Shown here piece after piece: positions 21,673 through 34,491 of a stretch of 64,000 nt of DNA (position 1 is its first letter; the number at the start of each line of letters is the position of its first letter). The position numbers and the translations under genes are program-made. The notes beneath the pieces are model-generated. The model saw nothing but the letters and a program-made list of their open reading frames with translations. It was not told where the DNA came from and did not search any database. The stretch is from Guyanagaster necrorhizus (Eukaryota > Basidiomycota > Agaricomycetes > Agaricales > Physalacriaceae): positions 62,001 through 126,000 of the forward strand of contig NW_025064918.1 of the NCBI RefSeq assembly GCF_019112545.1, read 5' to 3'.

Positions 21673-22968
21673 ATGGCCAGAACCCTGCCATCCTTGCCTG
21701 CGTTCGAAGATCCCCGAACCGCATCAGAATTATTTTGGGTGAAGCATCAGCCATTCTTGGAAACCCAAGGATTTATGCTCCGACCAAGGTACCATCCAGA
21801 TTGGCACCCATCGTGGATTCTGAAGGATGGCACGGACCTGAAAGCAAAGTATGGCTTCAAAGTCGAGGACGATAATATTTTTCTGGTAGGCGCTTATTAA
21901 AAAGTTGTTTCTCAAAAAGTATTATATGTATTTGCAGCATGGATCTGTCCTTCTCGACGCAACTCGGATGAAGGATGGTGTCAAGGTCGTCCTTCGAATG
22001 GTACCGGTAGGCTCACAAGAACTTGCCATGATGGAGCACTTATCATCTGCGGACATGGTCCGCGACCCGCGAAACCGCACTGTTCCTATCCTTGGAATAA
22101 TACCTATTCCAGGTGAAGAGAAACAACGTGTTTTTGTAGTCTTGCCTATGCTACGTGTCTTCAACTCCCCGCCATTTCACTGTCGACGTGAGTTCGCTGA
22201 TGCGTTTCGACAGATCTTGGAGGTAGGTGGCTAGTCCATTTTCGTCACCAAGATACCTACGCCAGTGATAGGGAATACATTTTATGCATGAACATAATAT
22301 CGCGCACGGGTAAGTCGTTTTCTTGTATACCGAAATATCATTCTCATCGATTGGTAGAGATGCATGCACAAGCAATTTCATGATGGACGCTACCGGTGTA
22401 TGTCCAAGGGGTTTTCATATCGCATACCCGCATAGCTACAATGGCGTCTATCACGTCCTTCACGAGCGACCTCGCTGCCTCGTGTCTCCGGTGTCCTACT
22501 ATATCATCGATTTTGAAACAACCCGGCACTTCCCTGCCGGGAGAAACGACGCGCGTGCTACGGCGATGAAGTGCCAGATCAAGAATTCCCCTGAGTTTCT
22601 CTGCTCCCCTCCTCTGCATAACCCTTTCTGTCTGGATGTATACAACGTTGGCGCCACATTCTTCCGAACTTGTGAGGTATTTCATCTTATCTTTCTTCCC
22701 GCTGTATCATCACAAGCTCATGTTCATTCGAAAGAGATATCACGGTCTAGATGATTTCAAACCTTTTTTTCTGACCATGATGGCGGAAGATCCGTTATTC
22801 CGACCGACAACGACGACAGCGCTCGAGGAATTTGATACGTTCATGGCCGCAAAGGATGTCATATGGATGCGTAGCCGCATTTGGCCGAATGACTCATTAC
22901 ACAAGCCACCGTCTCGCTTGGTGCAGTTTCTTTGGCGGAAATTTCCCTCTCTGTTACCGTATTTCTGA
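21673..22968 (+). CDS. Kinase-like protein, family K copy B (intact, 362 aa)
   Basis: Five exons (21673-21885, 21938-22222, 22272-22309, 22358-22676, 22735-22968) join with GT-AG introns into an open frame of 362 codons. The N-lobe signature GFMLRPRYHPDWHPSW is near residue 35. The beta-3 lysine is probably in VKVVLRMV or just before it. The catalytic loop reads HGDACTSNFMMDA: Arg of HRD is Gly, while Asp and Asn are kept. The metal-binding DFG is DFE (YYIIDFETT). The C-lobe has YNVGATFF and the family end PSRLVQFLWRKFPSLLPYF. Such small kinase-like genes are expanded in mushrooms and mostly uncharacterised. Activity is uncertain because of the HGD and DFE changes. It is divergent from P1. 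Confidence 0.8.
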
Positions 22969-25777
22969 ATCGGAATAGAGCATTTCCTGTTGTTTATTTG
23001 TTGTCATACTGCTGTTGACGCTGTCAAACATTTATCTTCAAGTACACAGATCTCTACTAGTAACTCTGTATCTGAAATTCAGTACGAACACAATGAGAAA
23101 ATTGATCTGTCATTGTTACGAAGCCATGAGCATCAAGGTGCCTTAAAATTGGAATCATTGATACACCATCGATGAACCAGAATGAGCCACAACGCAGATG
23201 TAATAGGAGAAACTTGAATTTGGTAGGACTTCGCCTGCCCGGGGAAGCATGTCGCACCATCAGAGAACTACCTCGGTATATCTAGACTGCGAGTCAGAAG
23301 GGGAAACCGAGTATGGGATGGAAAGATGAAATCCAAGAAGTGGAGGAATGTCCCGGGGTCGGGGCCGAAGCGAGTCGACATTTAGGAACCGGTGACATCT
23401 TTGAATTCGTGATAAGTAAGGGAACGGTATTCATAGGCAAAGACGAGGGGTATTTCTCTACGGCTTCGCAGTTTGCTTAAGACTAACATTAGCCTCAACC
23501 AGAAGAGCGTACAGGAAGTCAAAGTGGGACGCATTGTTGCCACATTTCAAATACGTTATCCTTCTGGCGATTCTTGGTCCATCATTCGAGCACGGGAATT
23601 TCTTCCTTATCGTTAGAAGATGTGAGCTGGTTCCCGAATTACCGAGGTGAAAACCTTAAAAACGTGATAGGAACTTAGATGCACTTCTCGTTACACAACC
23701 GGCTTTTTGCGATAGATTTGACAGGAAGAGTTATGGGAATTACGGAACACCGCAGTTTGTTGAGACTCTAGGGCCTAGGTTTCCCTCGTACCATGAGGCA
23801 AAGTCATACTAAAGCTCCAAGATCAATGAAATAATTAGCATTGTGAGAAACAAGTTCCGGTAATAATATTTGACATCCAGATCCGACTCCAGATGATGAA
23901 TGAAGATCGACTAGAAGGAAGTACAGCAACGATGTAGAATTATAGTTTCTGCGGGAGCAAGGATCCAGTAAACGAACATATTTCACCATGGAAGGGGCCA
24001 AGAAAATTCCAAACTGGGAAACCAATTACGCGGTGAGGTTACGCGATGGCTTGTGATGCTGATTCAGAAAGGCCGTGAGAAGAACGTCGGTACCACTGAT
24101 CTATGACTCGACAACGTCCCGGATCAACGTTTTCGGCAACCAAGAATCATACCGTCTCTTAGGGTTTGATCTTTATCTTTTGCTGCGGAAGTTTGCAGAG
24201 TTGAGATAAGGAATATTTGTGTGTTCTTGATTTCTGTTGTCCCAAAGGATCAAAGAATAAAATAGAAGGTATCACAGGACTCCACTTGCATCTCTGTATA
24301 TTAACCGAGCTCAGTGAACGGGATGAGTTCGTCTTGGATGGCGTTAATGGATTCATACAGTGATCATGAGTAATGACCATAGAAAGGGACGTTGAAATAC
24401 TATTAGGTCACAGTGTATCGGAATCGCATATCAGAAGGTAGTGGCCGGCTATCGTTGGTGTCATTTTCGAGTCAGAATGTCACCGTTGTTTTGGTGCATG
24501 AGGCCTTTTGAATAGTTTTCGGATCTTAGATCCACAGTAATCTGGGCGTGATAAGTGACAAATATCAGAACGTCTCTTGCCGGCTCTTATCATTGACGTG
24601 TAAACTTATGAACACAGGGAACGAATTACCTATTTCCACCTTGTCTGGTTCAAGCTTGCAAACCAATCCAAGACGCAGGAGTTCTGCTACCACACAACGA
24701 ATTACACGACATCGCTGAAGGGCTGAAGAAAGGCCGCGTCCGAATGTGCCAGGACACTGAGGTCACCTTACAGTGCAAGACAGATGAAATATGAACTGGT
24801 GTCAACGGCGCGAATCACTTTATGTGAACGCTTATCAGAATTGTGATTGGGACATAAACATTTTGACGGAAACGTTGAGGAACCGCAGCTACATCACGAT
24901 TTATGAGTACAGAGTTTGGATCCTGGGGCATTCTTGAAAGGGCAATAAGACCTATAATGCGGCGATTTAGTCAACATACAGCGCAACGATGAAGGGTTCT
25001 GAAGCTAGATCTGTCGGCTTCGGGGACTGGGATCAGCAGCGGTCAACTATTTGGATCCCGCGAAAGGTACAGTCCCCAGTGAGTCAGAAAATTATTCGCC
25101 ATGATCACATCTACAGAGGTCTGGACATTCTTGTCCGCTCGTAAATCGAACCAGAGTTCAACCTAATCAGTCGGCTGGTTCGTTTGCGGAAATGGCAGGC
25201 CATTTATAATTACTGACTATCATTGATATCATATACTTTTTATTTTCCCCGTCAACTCTGCATTGGTCTAAAATGGTATTTACGTCTACTTTTCAGAAAT
25301 CAAAGGAGTCACTGGCGTCCAATTGTCGATTTCACTCTCCATCTAGCATCAAGCCTAGACTCCACTATCCTGCATACTCCCTGGCAAAAACTCCGCTCCT
25401 TGAAATTGACCTTGCAATCTCATACGGCAAGTGTTGGTCTACCCTTTCGCCTCACCATCTGAACATACCCAGGTAAGTTTCTAATGATGTTCCACGGGCT
25501 GTCACTAGTCGGGGCTGGGGGAATGACAATACATCGAGTTTGTCCGATTGTGGCTATGGTTCATCGACGGTGTGTCAGCGATTGTATCAGCGATAAATGT
25601 CCTTTGACTACGAAGTCTGAGTGATTCATCGTCCCATTGTATGTCCATTGAATGTCAGGTACGGAGTCAGAGATCAGTGTACGGCAGGTTCAATATATAG
25701 ATAGATCATCATAGATATTTGACAGCTCTGATAGCAATGTGATAGCAAATGAACAATACGAAACGGTCTAATCTGAA
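22969..25777. other. Convergent intergenic region, decayed copies of the K downstream unit
   Basis: This stretch lies between the ends of kinases B and C. No coding frame is convincing. Parts resemble the sequence that follows other K copies, for example GATTCAGAAAGGCCGTGAGA near 24061 against GAGTCAGAAAGACCGTGAGA near 33208. I therefore read it as ancient duplicated flanking DNA. CpG content is normal. Confidence 0.4.
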
Positions 25778-27066
25778 TCAGAAGTACGGTAAAAGAATAG
25801 GGAATTTCCGCCACAGAAATTGAACAAATCGAGACCGTGGCTTATACCATGCGTAATCCAGCCAAATGCGACTGCGAAGCCATATCTGATCCTTCGACCC
25901 AATGAACACGTCGAATTTCCTGAGCATCTCCTTCGTGGTCGGTCGTTCAGATGGATCCTTGGCCATCATCTCAACACAGAACGGCTTGAACTCATCCACA
26001 CCAGCATACTTCTTTATAGCAACGTTAATTTGCAATACAAAAAGAGGGCTGAGAACTGAATACCTCACAAAAGCTGAGAAACGTGGCACCGACGTTGTAG
26101 ACATCCAGTCGAAATGGATTGTACGGCGCTGGCGCACTGAGAAATTCCGGCGATGTCTTTATCTGACACTTCAGCGCTATGGCTCGTGCAGCATCTTTAC
26201 CCTCGGGATAGTGCCTTGTTGTCTCGAAATCAATGATATAGTATTTGACGGGCGGCACAAGGCACCGTGGTCTCGCTTGAAGTCCAAGGCGAAGTCCGTC
26301 TATGCTGCCTATGTCGGATGTGAAACCCTTTCGGGCAGACGTTTGTGGCGTCCATCAGGAAGTTGAGCGTACATGCACCTCTAGAGCAACGTTACTAAGA
26401 TCGATTTAAGAGCATCGATGGACTCACCCGTGTGCGATGTTGTTTTCATGCATGAAATCTATACCCTTCTTCGTCGTAAGATGAGCCCGACTACGAAGGA
26501 TGCAGTAGCCCACCTCTAATATTTGTCTAAATGCATCAGCAAACTCTCGTCGACAGTGAAAGTCTGGAGAGTGAAACCATCGAAGAACAGGCGAGATCAC
26601 AAACACCCTATCATTCTCCTCGCCAGGTATCGGTATAGTTCCTAGGACAGGAACTGTATGGTTGCGTGGGTCGGAGGGCATTTTGGGCGAGGAGAGGTGC
26701 ATCATCATAGCCAGTTCCAGTGAGCCTACTGGTACGATACGAAGGACGACTTTGACGCCGTCCTCCATCCGAATTGCATCTATGATAGTAGATATATACT
26801 AGAAAGGAAGGCTCTTGTCTTCGGAAATAATAATGAAAAGATAAAAATCTCACAATCGAACGATGTTGGTCCTGAAAGATCAGAAAAGAATATTTTTCTT
26901 TCAAGTTGGTGCCATCCTTTTGGATCCACGAAGGGCGCCAGTCTGGATGGTATCGCGGGCGGAGCATGTAACCCTGGCTTTGCAAATACGGCTGATGCTT
27001 AACCCAAAAGAATTCACGGGGTGAGCTCAGATCTTCGAATGGAGGGAACGCAGGCCGCCTGGTCAT
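25778..27066 (-). pseudogene. Kinase-like family K, copy C: frameshifted, catalytic Asp lost
   Basis: The ATG at 27066 starts a copy whose exon 1 (213 nt), exon 2 (285 nt, 26798-26514) and exon 3 (38 nt) have exactly the lengths seen in copy B. GYMLRPRYHPDWRPSW is intact. In exon 4 the catalytic loop reads HGGACTLNFLMDA, so the catalytic Asp is replaced by Gly (GAT to GGT). About 60 nt further on, near 26300, a net 2 nt deletion relative to copy B shifts the frame before KYYIIDFETT. The rest of the C-lobe to LLPYF is present. This is a recent pseudogene, or a pseudokinase if an unseen splice repairs the frame. No family P partner is seen on its 5' side. Confidence 0.7.
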
Positions 27067-28410
27067 GGTTGAAATTGAATGGACGATGCTGAACGTGCCG
27101 CATGTAAGGTCCCGGTAATTTTGATTTTTATGCCAGTGTCCTTGGCAGCGCACGTCGCATAGAAATCATGGTAAATAAGACGAAGTAGACATTGATAATA
27201 CCGAATGAAAGTCGTTGGAGACCCAGGTGCATCCAGAATTTCGTCAACTTCATGCAGATGGCTGTTGGGTAATGACTTTGAGATCAGGGTCCCATCACAA
27301 GAAAAAAAGATCATAGTAACTCGCACACAGAGTGAATTTTTTCCATAAACATTCTTTGGAAACCTCTTATTGAAAGGTTGGGTCCCATGGAGCTATTGTT
27401 TTGTGCGCCGAGTCAGAGCTTGAGCCCTGAGGACCAAGATTCAGATATCTGCCAGCACGGAATCATGGATGTTGATTGAGCAGGGTAGCCAAAAAATTGG
27501 AAACCGATTTCCGAATCAAGAGCTTTAGAATACGAGTGGTGCAACACGATATTCGTGGTACACATTTTCCGGGTTTGCTTCTGGTAGGTGCCGGGTCGGC
27601 ATTCGAAAGAGGATACTTTGTAAGTATTATTTTCAGAGGGGCTCGCCTTCCTTATTTACTTATCTCTTGCTCCAATCTTGCTTAGCTCTCTCCTTCATCC
27701 TCAGTTTCTGGGCGGTGTTCCGATTTGATGGATAAAATATCTCATTGTATTATCTACCCCTTTGCCCATTGTCAAAGCTAATCTTCTTCAGCGGCTCGGT
27801 GCCTCAATATATTGAGGGATGTACCTATTGTCCTGTCTCCGATTAATTCGCCCCCGTCATTTTAAATGACTGGATTTTTCGAAATCCTTCCATTTCCACA
27901 GTAGGTTCACTTTGGCTGTAATATCAGAATAAAGGTTCCCTTTCAAACGCCGGTTTTCTGAATGTCAGCATTTATTTATTTCAGGCAAAGATAAAGCGGA
28001 TGGGATGTGCTCTTGAGTGCGCCACGTTGAATCCGGTGCTAGTATTACGCCACCAATCATCATAGGATGTCCCACGGAGTTATTCCTTAACTGGACATCT
28101 GGTAGGTCCATATACGTATTTCAAACATTAATTTCTATTTCGTCACCCATGTGGCCGTCGAGATGTTGAAAGTAGCTGATATCCATATGACGCTGCAAGG
28201 TTGGCCGAGAAAAGAATAAAAATACGGAGAGAATACCCAATGCCGAACAGGAGAGAGGGGTAGAAACGGAGAGAACAAGGTAGAAGCCGGGATGCCGGAC
28301 AATACGCCGTGACATACGGCAGCGGTGCTGGAACCTCGTTTTGGTCATCGCCGGGCCCAAGGCACCCCAAACAGTCGTCTCTCTTCATTTCTTTCTTTCT
28401 CACCTCCACC
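27067..28410. other. Intergenic region upstream of the bZIP gene
   Basis: It separates two divergent genes, kinase C and the bZIP factor. No third gene is visible. The last roughly 100 bp are pyrimidine-rich (TCTCTCTTCATTTCTTTCTTTCTC), typical of fungal transcription start regions, and lead to a CCACC context before the bZIP ATG. Confidence 0.45.
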
Positions 28411-30403
28411 ATGCTCGTCGACGCTCCATTATCGCCATCCCTCTCACTTACCGAGTACAATACCGACCTTTCAGAATACCTTAACACGGATCTCTTCGGA
28501 CCCAGCATAGAGGGCGAATCGTCTTCGCCCTCGTCGAGCGCGTCATCACCCCAGTCAGCATCGCTGTTGACACCGCCGCAGGCCCCGCCGTCGCCATCGT
28601 TCACCGACGTGTATGACTCTCCGTCGACGGGCAGCGCCCTTTTCAACTTCCTCGAAGACGAGCTGAAGCTTGATGTACAGCCATCGACGTCGCCGTTCCA
28701 GTTCTTGTCGAGGTATGAGGAGCAGCCGGAACCGATGGGCATCGACCCACAGCTGATGGCGACGCCTGCGGAGGAACCAATTCAGACGTTTAAGGAAGAG
28801 GAGAAGCCATTACAGCATGAGCCACAGCCTGTGCCCAAGCAGGAGAAGCTCACGTTGACCATTACTCCCTTCAAGGCTGGTGGTCACGGCCAATCGCGGA
28901 AGGGGACTGTAGTGAACGGTGGCGTTGTCAAAAGGTCCGTAGCTGCTCCGACACAGGCTACAGCCCCCGTCGTTGTGCCCAAAGAGAAGGAAAACATCGA
29001 CGACGATGACGACCTCCCCGCTGATTGGCGTCCCCCCCCAGAGGTCTTCGCAAAGATGTCGAGCAAGGAAAAGCGCCAGCTCCGCAACAAGATCAGTGCA
29101 CGCAATTTTCGTGTGCGAAGGAAGGGTAAGACATCTTTTCTTACTCGTCGTTGGCGCCACTGACATGGCGCAGAGTATATATCGACCCTTGAGCTCGATA
29201 TTGCGGAGCGGGACCGTCTGCTGCAGTCTATTAGGGACGAGCTTGGCTCCACTCAGTCGGAAAACGTGGCTCTGCGTCAGGAGATTGCGGCTTTGAAGAA
29301 GGCTCTGCTAGAAGGTCGTTCGAATATGGAGCTGACTACGGAGGATATCCCTGTGCTCAACCTACCCCCTCCAGGCCCTATACCGACTGCAACCCCTGCA
29401 GCAACAGTCTCCCATGCTACATCACCATCACCATCCCTCATCACTGCCAACACGCAGAAGGATGTTGCATCACCACGCTCCGGGAGCTTCTGGGGTGGCG
29501 CATCTAGAATGGGTAGTGGCATCACTCCCGTGCACACGGTACTTATTCCCGAGATAGCTTGGACCAAGTCTGAAAATATCAATCCCGCTCTCAATGCAGA
29601 GAAACGCGTTAAGTCGCCTGTCACTTCCGGTTTCGATGGATTTACAGACAGCCACCTCTTCACGATGAAGAATCTCGACATGTGCGTAATAATTATTGTC
29701 TTTCCTGAGTTGGAGTTATTTACGTACGTTTTCGTGCAGGTACCGCATGCACTTGTGGTCAAAGATGGCCTCACAGCAAATGTCCCAACAGCAGCCCCAG
29801 TACCCGCCATCGCCACCATTATCAGCACCTTCTTCGCCTCGGACCCCGAGCAATCCATTGTTTTCACCATCTCCGTTCACCAACCCTTCGCTTCCGTCGT
29901 ATTCCACGCCGCTCCACGGCCTCGCCTCGTTCATGGGCCCCAAATACTTCCAGACGTCGCACAAGGCGAATCTCCCTTCGCCACCCTCGTCCCCGCCAAT
30001 GATGAGCAAGACTCTCAGCAAGGTGTTGTCAGGCAAACACGCGACTTTATCCCAGGGAGGGTTTGGAAGGAAGAGTTCTGCGCCGGCTCCGCCGATGAAG
30101 GATCAGGAACAGGCCTTCGTTGCTGCGCTTGCTGGACAGACCCTGTTGAAGCGTCTTGGTGGCGCGTTCTGGGATGCGTTTTCTGGGTCCGAGTCATCGT
30201 CAAAGATGAGGAAGATCGACACGGATAAGGTGAGGAGAGTCTTAGAAGGCAAGGCGGTGGTGCAAATCGTGGATGTGGATGTTGAATATCGGAAGGAGGT
30301 GGGAACGATGGGACGCAAGATAGCGGAGAACTGCAAGGATTCGTGCTCGGTCACGGCCATTCTGGAAGAGAGTATGAGGAGTTTGACGTTGGGAAAGAAG
30401 TAA
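28411..30403 (+). CDS. bZIP transcription factor, about 628 aa
   Basis: Three exons (28411-29125, 29174-29681, 29740-30403) join into an open frame. The start is MLVDAPLSPSLSL in a CCACCATG context. Residues 1-210 are acidic and Ser/Pro-rich, as in activation domains. The basic region at the exon 1-2 junction reads KRQLRNKISARNFRVRRK then EYISTLE, with the N-x2-A-x3-(R) invariant pattern, so the 48 nt intron splits the DNA-binding helix. A weak zipper follows (Leu, Arg, Ile, Thr, Leu, Leu at heptad spacing). The C-terminal half has a Gln/Pro/Ser-rich segment and a conserved-looking alpha-helical piece (AFVAALAGQTLLKRLGGAFW). It would act in the nucleus as a dimer; its targets cannot be told. 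CpG content is normal and the gene looks intact, unlike its neighbours. Confidence 0.9.
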
Positions 30404-30935
30404 AGCCCCCTGCCCTGGTTTGTACTACTCACATTCGTTTTCTTGGAGCTTTCTAATGTTTCTTTTTCACCAATTAGTTATATAACTAACCCCATCTCAG
30501 CATAGCATAGCATCGTTCTTCTCTCGTTCGTATTTACCATTACCTAGAATTCTTCACTCAAAAAAATGGTCATAATAGTGAAAAATATATCAATAAAATG
30601 TTCTTTTGGCGGAAGGCAGAAAAAAACCTCACGTCACATGGCGACCGGTGAACTGATGGACCGGTAATTAAAGTCTCAAGTGCCGCCGGCATATCACCCC
30701 AGATTAGGCTGTGGTCCTCGGAAACGAACTGGTTCGTACCATTGCTATGGGGCCGATCATGATCGATGTAGCTGTGTTCTTCGCGTTGGAACTCTTTATC
30801 ATACTCATCCCTATACGGTCGAACGCAACCGTTCCTTACTGTATGAGACAATGGCATCCATAGTGATCAAATTGCATAAGAACATTATAGCTATGATGAG
30901 AACTGGTATTAGTGCTACATGAACAAGGGATCGTG
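30404..30935. other. 3' flank of the bZIP gene
   Basis: It contains the untranslated end of the bZIP gene and about 400 bp without a supported gene. CpG content is normal until about 30935. Confidence 0.4.
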
Positions 30936-31766
30936 TTATTTGAACATGTGCTTAAATTATTTCATGGAAAGTTGGCAAGCTTGGTCAGTGGATTTCACAC
31001 AAAGCTCATTGTCCAGATGACCCAAGAGCTTTTCTGGTAAAGTCCAGACAGTATCTATGATATTTACCATGGACATACCTGCTTTGAATAGCTATATTAT
31101 CAACTACAAGCCATTTACCCAGAGGAGGCAATGATTTTATCAACTTGGAGTTCCCAATCATTGTTGACAGTCCTTTGATATCATCATTTCAAGATATTAG
31201 CAGGGTAGGTTCTATTTCTTCCTGATTCATTCATAGTGCCTCCCTGAATGGTATCTTTTCACTAGTTTGCTGGATTATTTTATCTTGATTCTTATATATA
31301 TAGAACTATGTCAATGCCATGGAATCATCAATATGAAGCTGTACTATCTTGAATATGTTGTTGCACATCTCAGTAACCTCCTTAGGGTGATCTAATGGTA
31401 TGCAGGCATCCATCATCTGAACCAAGTGCATGCCTGTTTGTAGAAGTATGACTGGTTGAATTCTCATGGCTGCGCAAAAACAATGCCCCTCTGCATCTCA
31501 GACTAGTATAACAGCAGGAATGGACCTGAGCATGTTCATCAAACAATGGGATATCTTATCCTAGTCTACTCTGGTAGTGAAACTCCACCACATGGTTAAT
31601 AATACATGTGGCTGGACCTATATAGGAATCATGAAGCTTTGTTCCATATATTAACACAGGCACCTGTTAACTTTTGGCAATTCTGCCCAGAGTGGTAAAG
31701 ATCTGACTCTTCAGCCATTTGCAGGCAAGCCATGGATGGTGATGATATGCTTAGTGAATGATACTT
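30936..31766. repeat. CpG-depleted repeat remnant
   Basis: About 830 bp contain a single CpG (near 31473) while both flanks are CpG-rich. The left edge is GGGATCGTG at 30931 and the right edge is ACTTACGGTAAAT near 31765. Both strands carry short coding-like stretches with many stops. I cannot name the element. The composition matches the two other CpG-poor blocks in this window, which contain transposons. Confidence 0.5.
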
Positions 31767-33482
31767 ACGGTAAATTTTGGCACAAAGCTGCGTTGCGACG
31801 CATACCGGCACAGTGTTGGATTCCCAAATGTTTCTCATCATTTACCGGTGCGCACGACTCTAGCGGCGCGTCGCGCATTCAGTAATAGGGTATGCCGGGC
31901 CACAAAAACGACGTAATCCACGGCGACATGGTATGCTCCCAAGACCGGTGATAAGACGATGGCACACTGGAACAGGGAACGGATCTGAAAGCTCGGTGAG
32001 GAACCAGATGATAATTTCAAGATAGCGAGCTGTAAGGTACATCAGGCTTTAGGAAAGGAAGCAGTACAGACTACGGAGTGAAATATGAGGACCAAATTCA
32101 TCGCAGCTTACCAACGAGATATCGGCAAACTAGGTTCAGAGTGGACAGTCCTGATGCCGAGAAGTTTTCCTCGTGTTAAGCAGAGAAGCGCCGACATCGA
32201 ATGGAATAGTTATGTGAGCCACACAGGGAAGGGTGCGGATCCAGGTCGTGATTAAGCTTCCTAGAGATGTATACGTCGGCTAGCAGCATGAGAGCACAAA
32301 TGTCGCCAAGAAAATCTCATAGAGGAGTGGGAATCAGTGAAGACCATGAACATTTTCAAGAGAAAAGTTTGGGCGGCAGGTATAGAGCCACATCATGGAG
32401 TCAAAAAGCTGTGCGAATAACTCCGGTACTGCGGTGAGTCACAAAAACATGACTATGCATCGCCCAAAGAGTTAAAGGCTATATCTTTCATAACAGGCTT
32501 GATAAAGACTGCCCGTGGTGAAATACTTTCAGTCGCTCCCTAAATTTCAGGTTCGAATTTGCGATTCGGTTCGAAGCAAGGTTATGCGGGCATGCTTCTA
32601 TCAGCGACCGCCGTTCCACTGACAGCTTCCTAGGTAGTGCAGGAATAAAGTAAAAGCTCGAACAAGCAGAACATTAGCTCCGTCGTCAAACCGGTTCAAA
32701 GGTGAATGAGGAGGTCCAACCCAAAAGCTTTCCTGTAGCAGAAGAAAACTAGGGTTGTCTTCCGATTGGTGGAAATGTCCGTGTTCGCAACCTAGACCAT
32801 CAGCCGGCAGAGGAGCGCGCTCAGAACAGCTCATTAGTCGATATACAGCAAACCTTTACCAAGTACTGGGATCATGAGTTGAAACGATGGCAATGCGACC
32901 ACGCGGATGTCAGAGTCCAGGGGTCCAATCTAATCTGCTTCTTTCAGAGACGCGAGGAGATACATGGAACGTCACAGCCCCCGAATACTCCATCGCATCT
33001 TTAGTGAAGATATCAGGGAAGCATCGAAATCAATCAAATTGCTGTGAGGGCCACGAGTAAAGATAGCCACAGAGTTTCGACTAGGGAGTGGCGACAAAAC
33101 TGCAAAGGACGACGCAAAGTCTCAAGTTGCATCGAAAACATGTTCCAGAGAGCGAACCATTCAAAGGAAAGAAAGCAGGAATGCGGAAATATGAGCTGGC
33201 GTCATGAGTCAGAAAGACCGTGAGAGTGGCTCGGTACCGTACTGACTCGTTGACGAAGACGTCATGTTTGCAATGAGGATATCCACGTTCCCTCGGCAAA
33301 TGGCACGACCCTTTGTGTGATCTAGGTATCTGATCCTGAGCGGCGAGGTACCGTATCCTTTTGGTCCACTAGTACGATTGTTTCATCTCCAAAAGAACCA
33401 GTTCGGAGCAGAGCGGATTTCAGAGCTAAATTACAGAATGACAAGATAAAGATAACGATCTACGGAAAGCATTAAATATCAT
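31767..33482 (-). repeat. Downstream unit of kinase D, inverted copy of 43430-44760
   Basis: Read on the minus strand, this sequence follows the end of kinase copy D. It matches the plus-strand sequence that follows kinase copy F. Clear anchors are AGAGACGCGAGGAGATACAT (32946-32965) against the complement near 43960-43980, and the region 32500-32600 against 44320-44420 (around GAAATACTTTCAGTCGCTCCC). No gene was identified in it. It is probably non-coding flank copied with the kinase. Confidence 0.6.
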
Positions 33483-34491
33483 CTAGACGTAGGAATGACA
33501 AGGATGAAATACATAATATAGAAACTGTATCCAAAACATGGGACAAACCGATCGCACACCTCATTCGACCATATCCTCCGCGTCAGGGACGATTTGCCTG
33601 CTCATGACACCACATGTTCAAACTGACCAAGTGATTCGGACGCCATCGATCTCTTGTTAGGATCGATCGAAACCATCCTGCGTAGTAGAGGCTTGAAGTC
33701 GTTCAGTCCGGTATATTCCTGCATCACTGGTTAGGATTACAGACCAGACCTTGATAATAACAGTGAGGGCTTACCTCGAATATGTCGAGCATGGCAATTC
33801 TAAGCTGGTAGACGTCAGCTTTGAATGGGTTATAAGATACATTACCTGAGTCCTTCATCTCCAGTACGCGCTGACCGACGATTCCCGAGACAAGGTCTTT
33901 ATCAATTCCCTCAGGGAAGCATTCCGCGAATTCAAAATCGATGTAGTAATAGTCGACTGGACCGACGTAACATCGAATTTCAGTGGAGAGACCCCACTCC
34001 ACGTCGTCGTGACTGATCCTATCACCGAAATGGTACCCCTTGGGAATTACGTGTCGATGGTTCATTACGAGATTATTTATACTGATGTCTCTAGATGCAG
34101 GACAACATGAGTCAAAGAGGAGACACAAAAAAGAGTTAACAAGACTTATGAGCAGTGTTTTTGGTATGCATGAATTCCAAGCCCTAATCAATGCAATAAG
34201 TAACAGACAATCATGATAATATCACAATACTCAATGGAAAGCAGTTGTCTGAATATCTCTGTAAACTCCAGTTGACAATGAAAAGGAGGAGTCACAAAGT
34301 TCTAACATGCTAGGAATTGGGAATATGTTGAGAAAAGGTATGACATTATTACAGGGATCTTTTCTCATCACCTCTGTTGACAAAAAGTGTGTGATTGATA
34401 GTTCAGACTCACCCTTCTGCAACAACATGGCTTTCAGCATGACTTTTGAGCCATTGGAGAGGCATATGGCAGCTATAATTTGTCATCTCTA
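33483..34491 (-). pseudogene. Kinase-like family K, copy D: truncated and half CpG-eroded
   Basis: Exon 2 (from about 34491), exon 3 (near 34190-34150), exon 4 (34085-33772) and exon 5 (33720-33483) are recognisable. Exon 1 is missing: the sequence becomes repeat DNA beyond about 34500. Exon 4 has RDISINNLVMNH in the catalytic loop and YYYIDFEFAECFPEG. Exon 5 has one in-frame TGA (after FEHVVS). Exons 2-3 contain no CpG at all while exons 4-5 have normal CpG. In exon 2 the Arg of 'RKDPRNN' in copy F is Cys (RKDPCNN), a CGT-to-TGT type change. The copy is dead. It is the same subtype as copies E and F. Confidence 0.75.

Noticed and set aside
28143..28742. 199-codon minus-strand ORF over the bZIP start
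   Set aside because: It is a shadow of the Ser/Pro-rich bZIP N-terminus; the composition is a mirror of that region.
29277..29870. 197-codon minus-strand ORF
   Set aside because: It lies wholly antisense to exons 2-3 of the bZIP gene, whose splice sites and motifs are clear.
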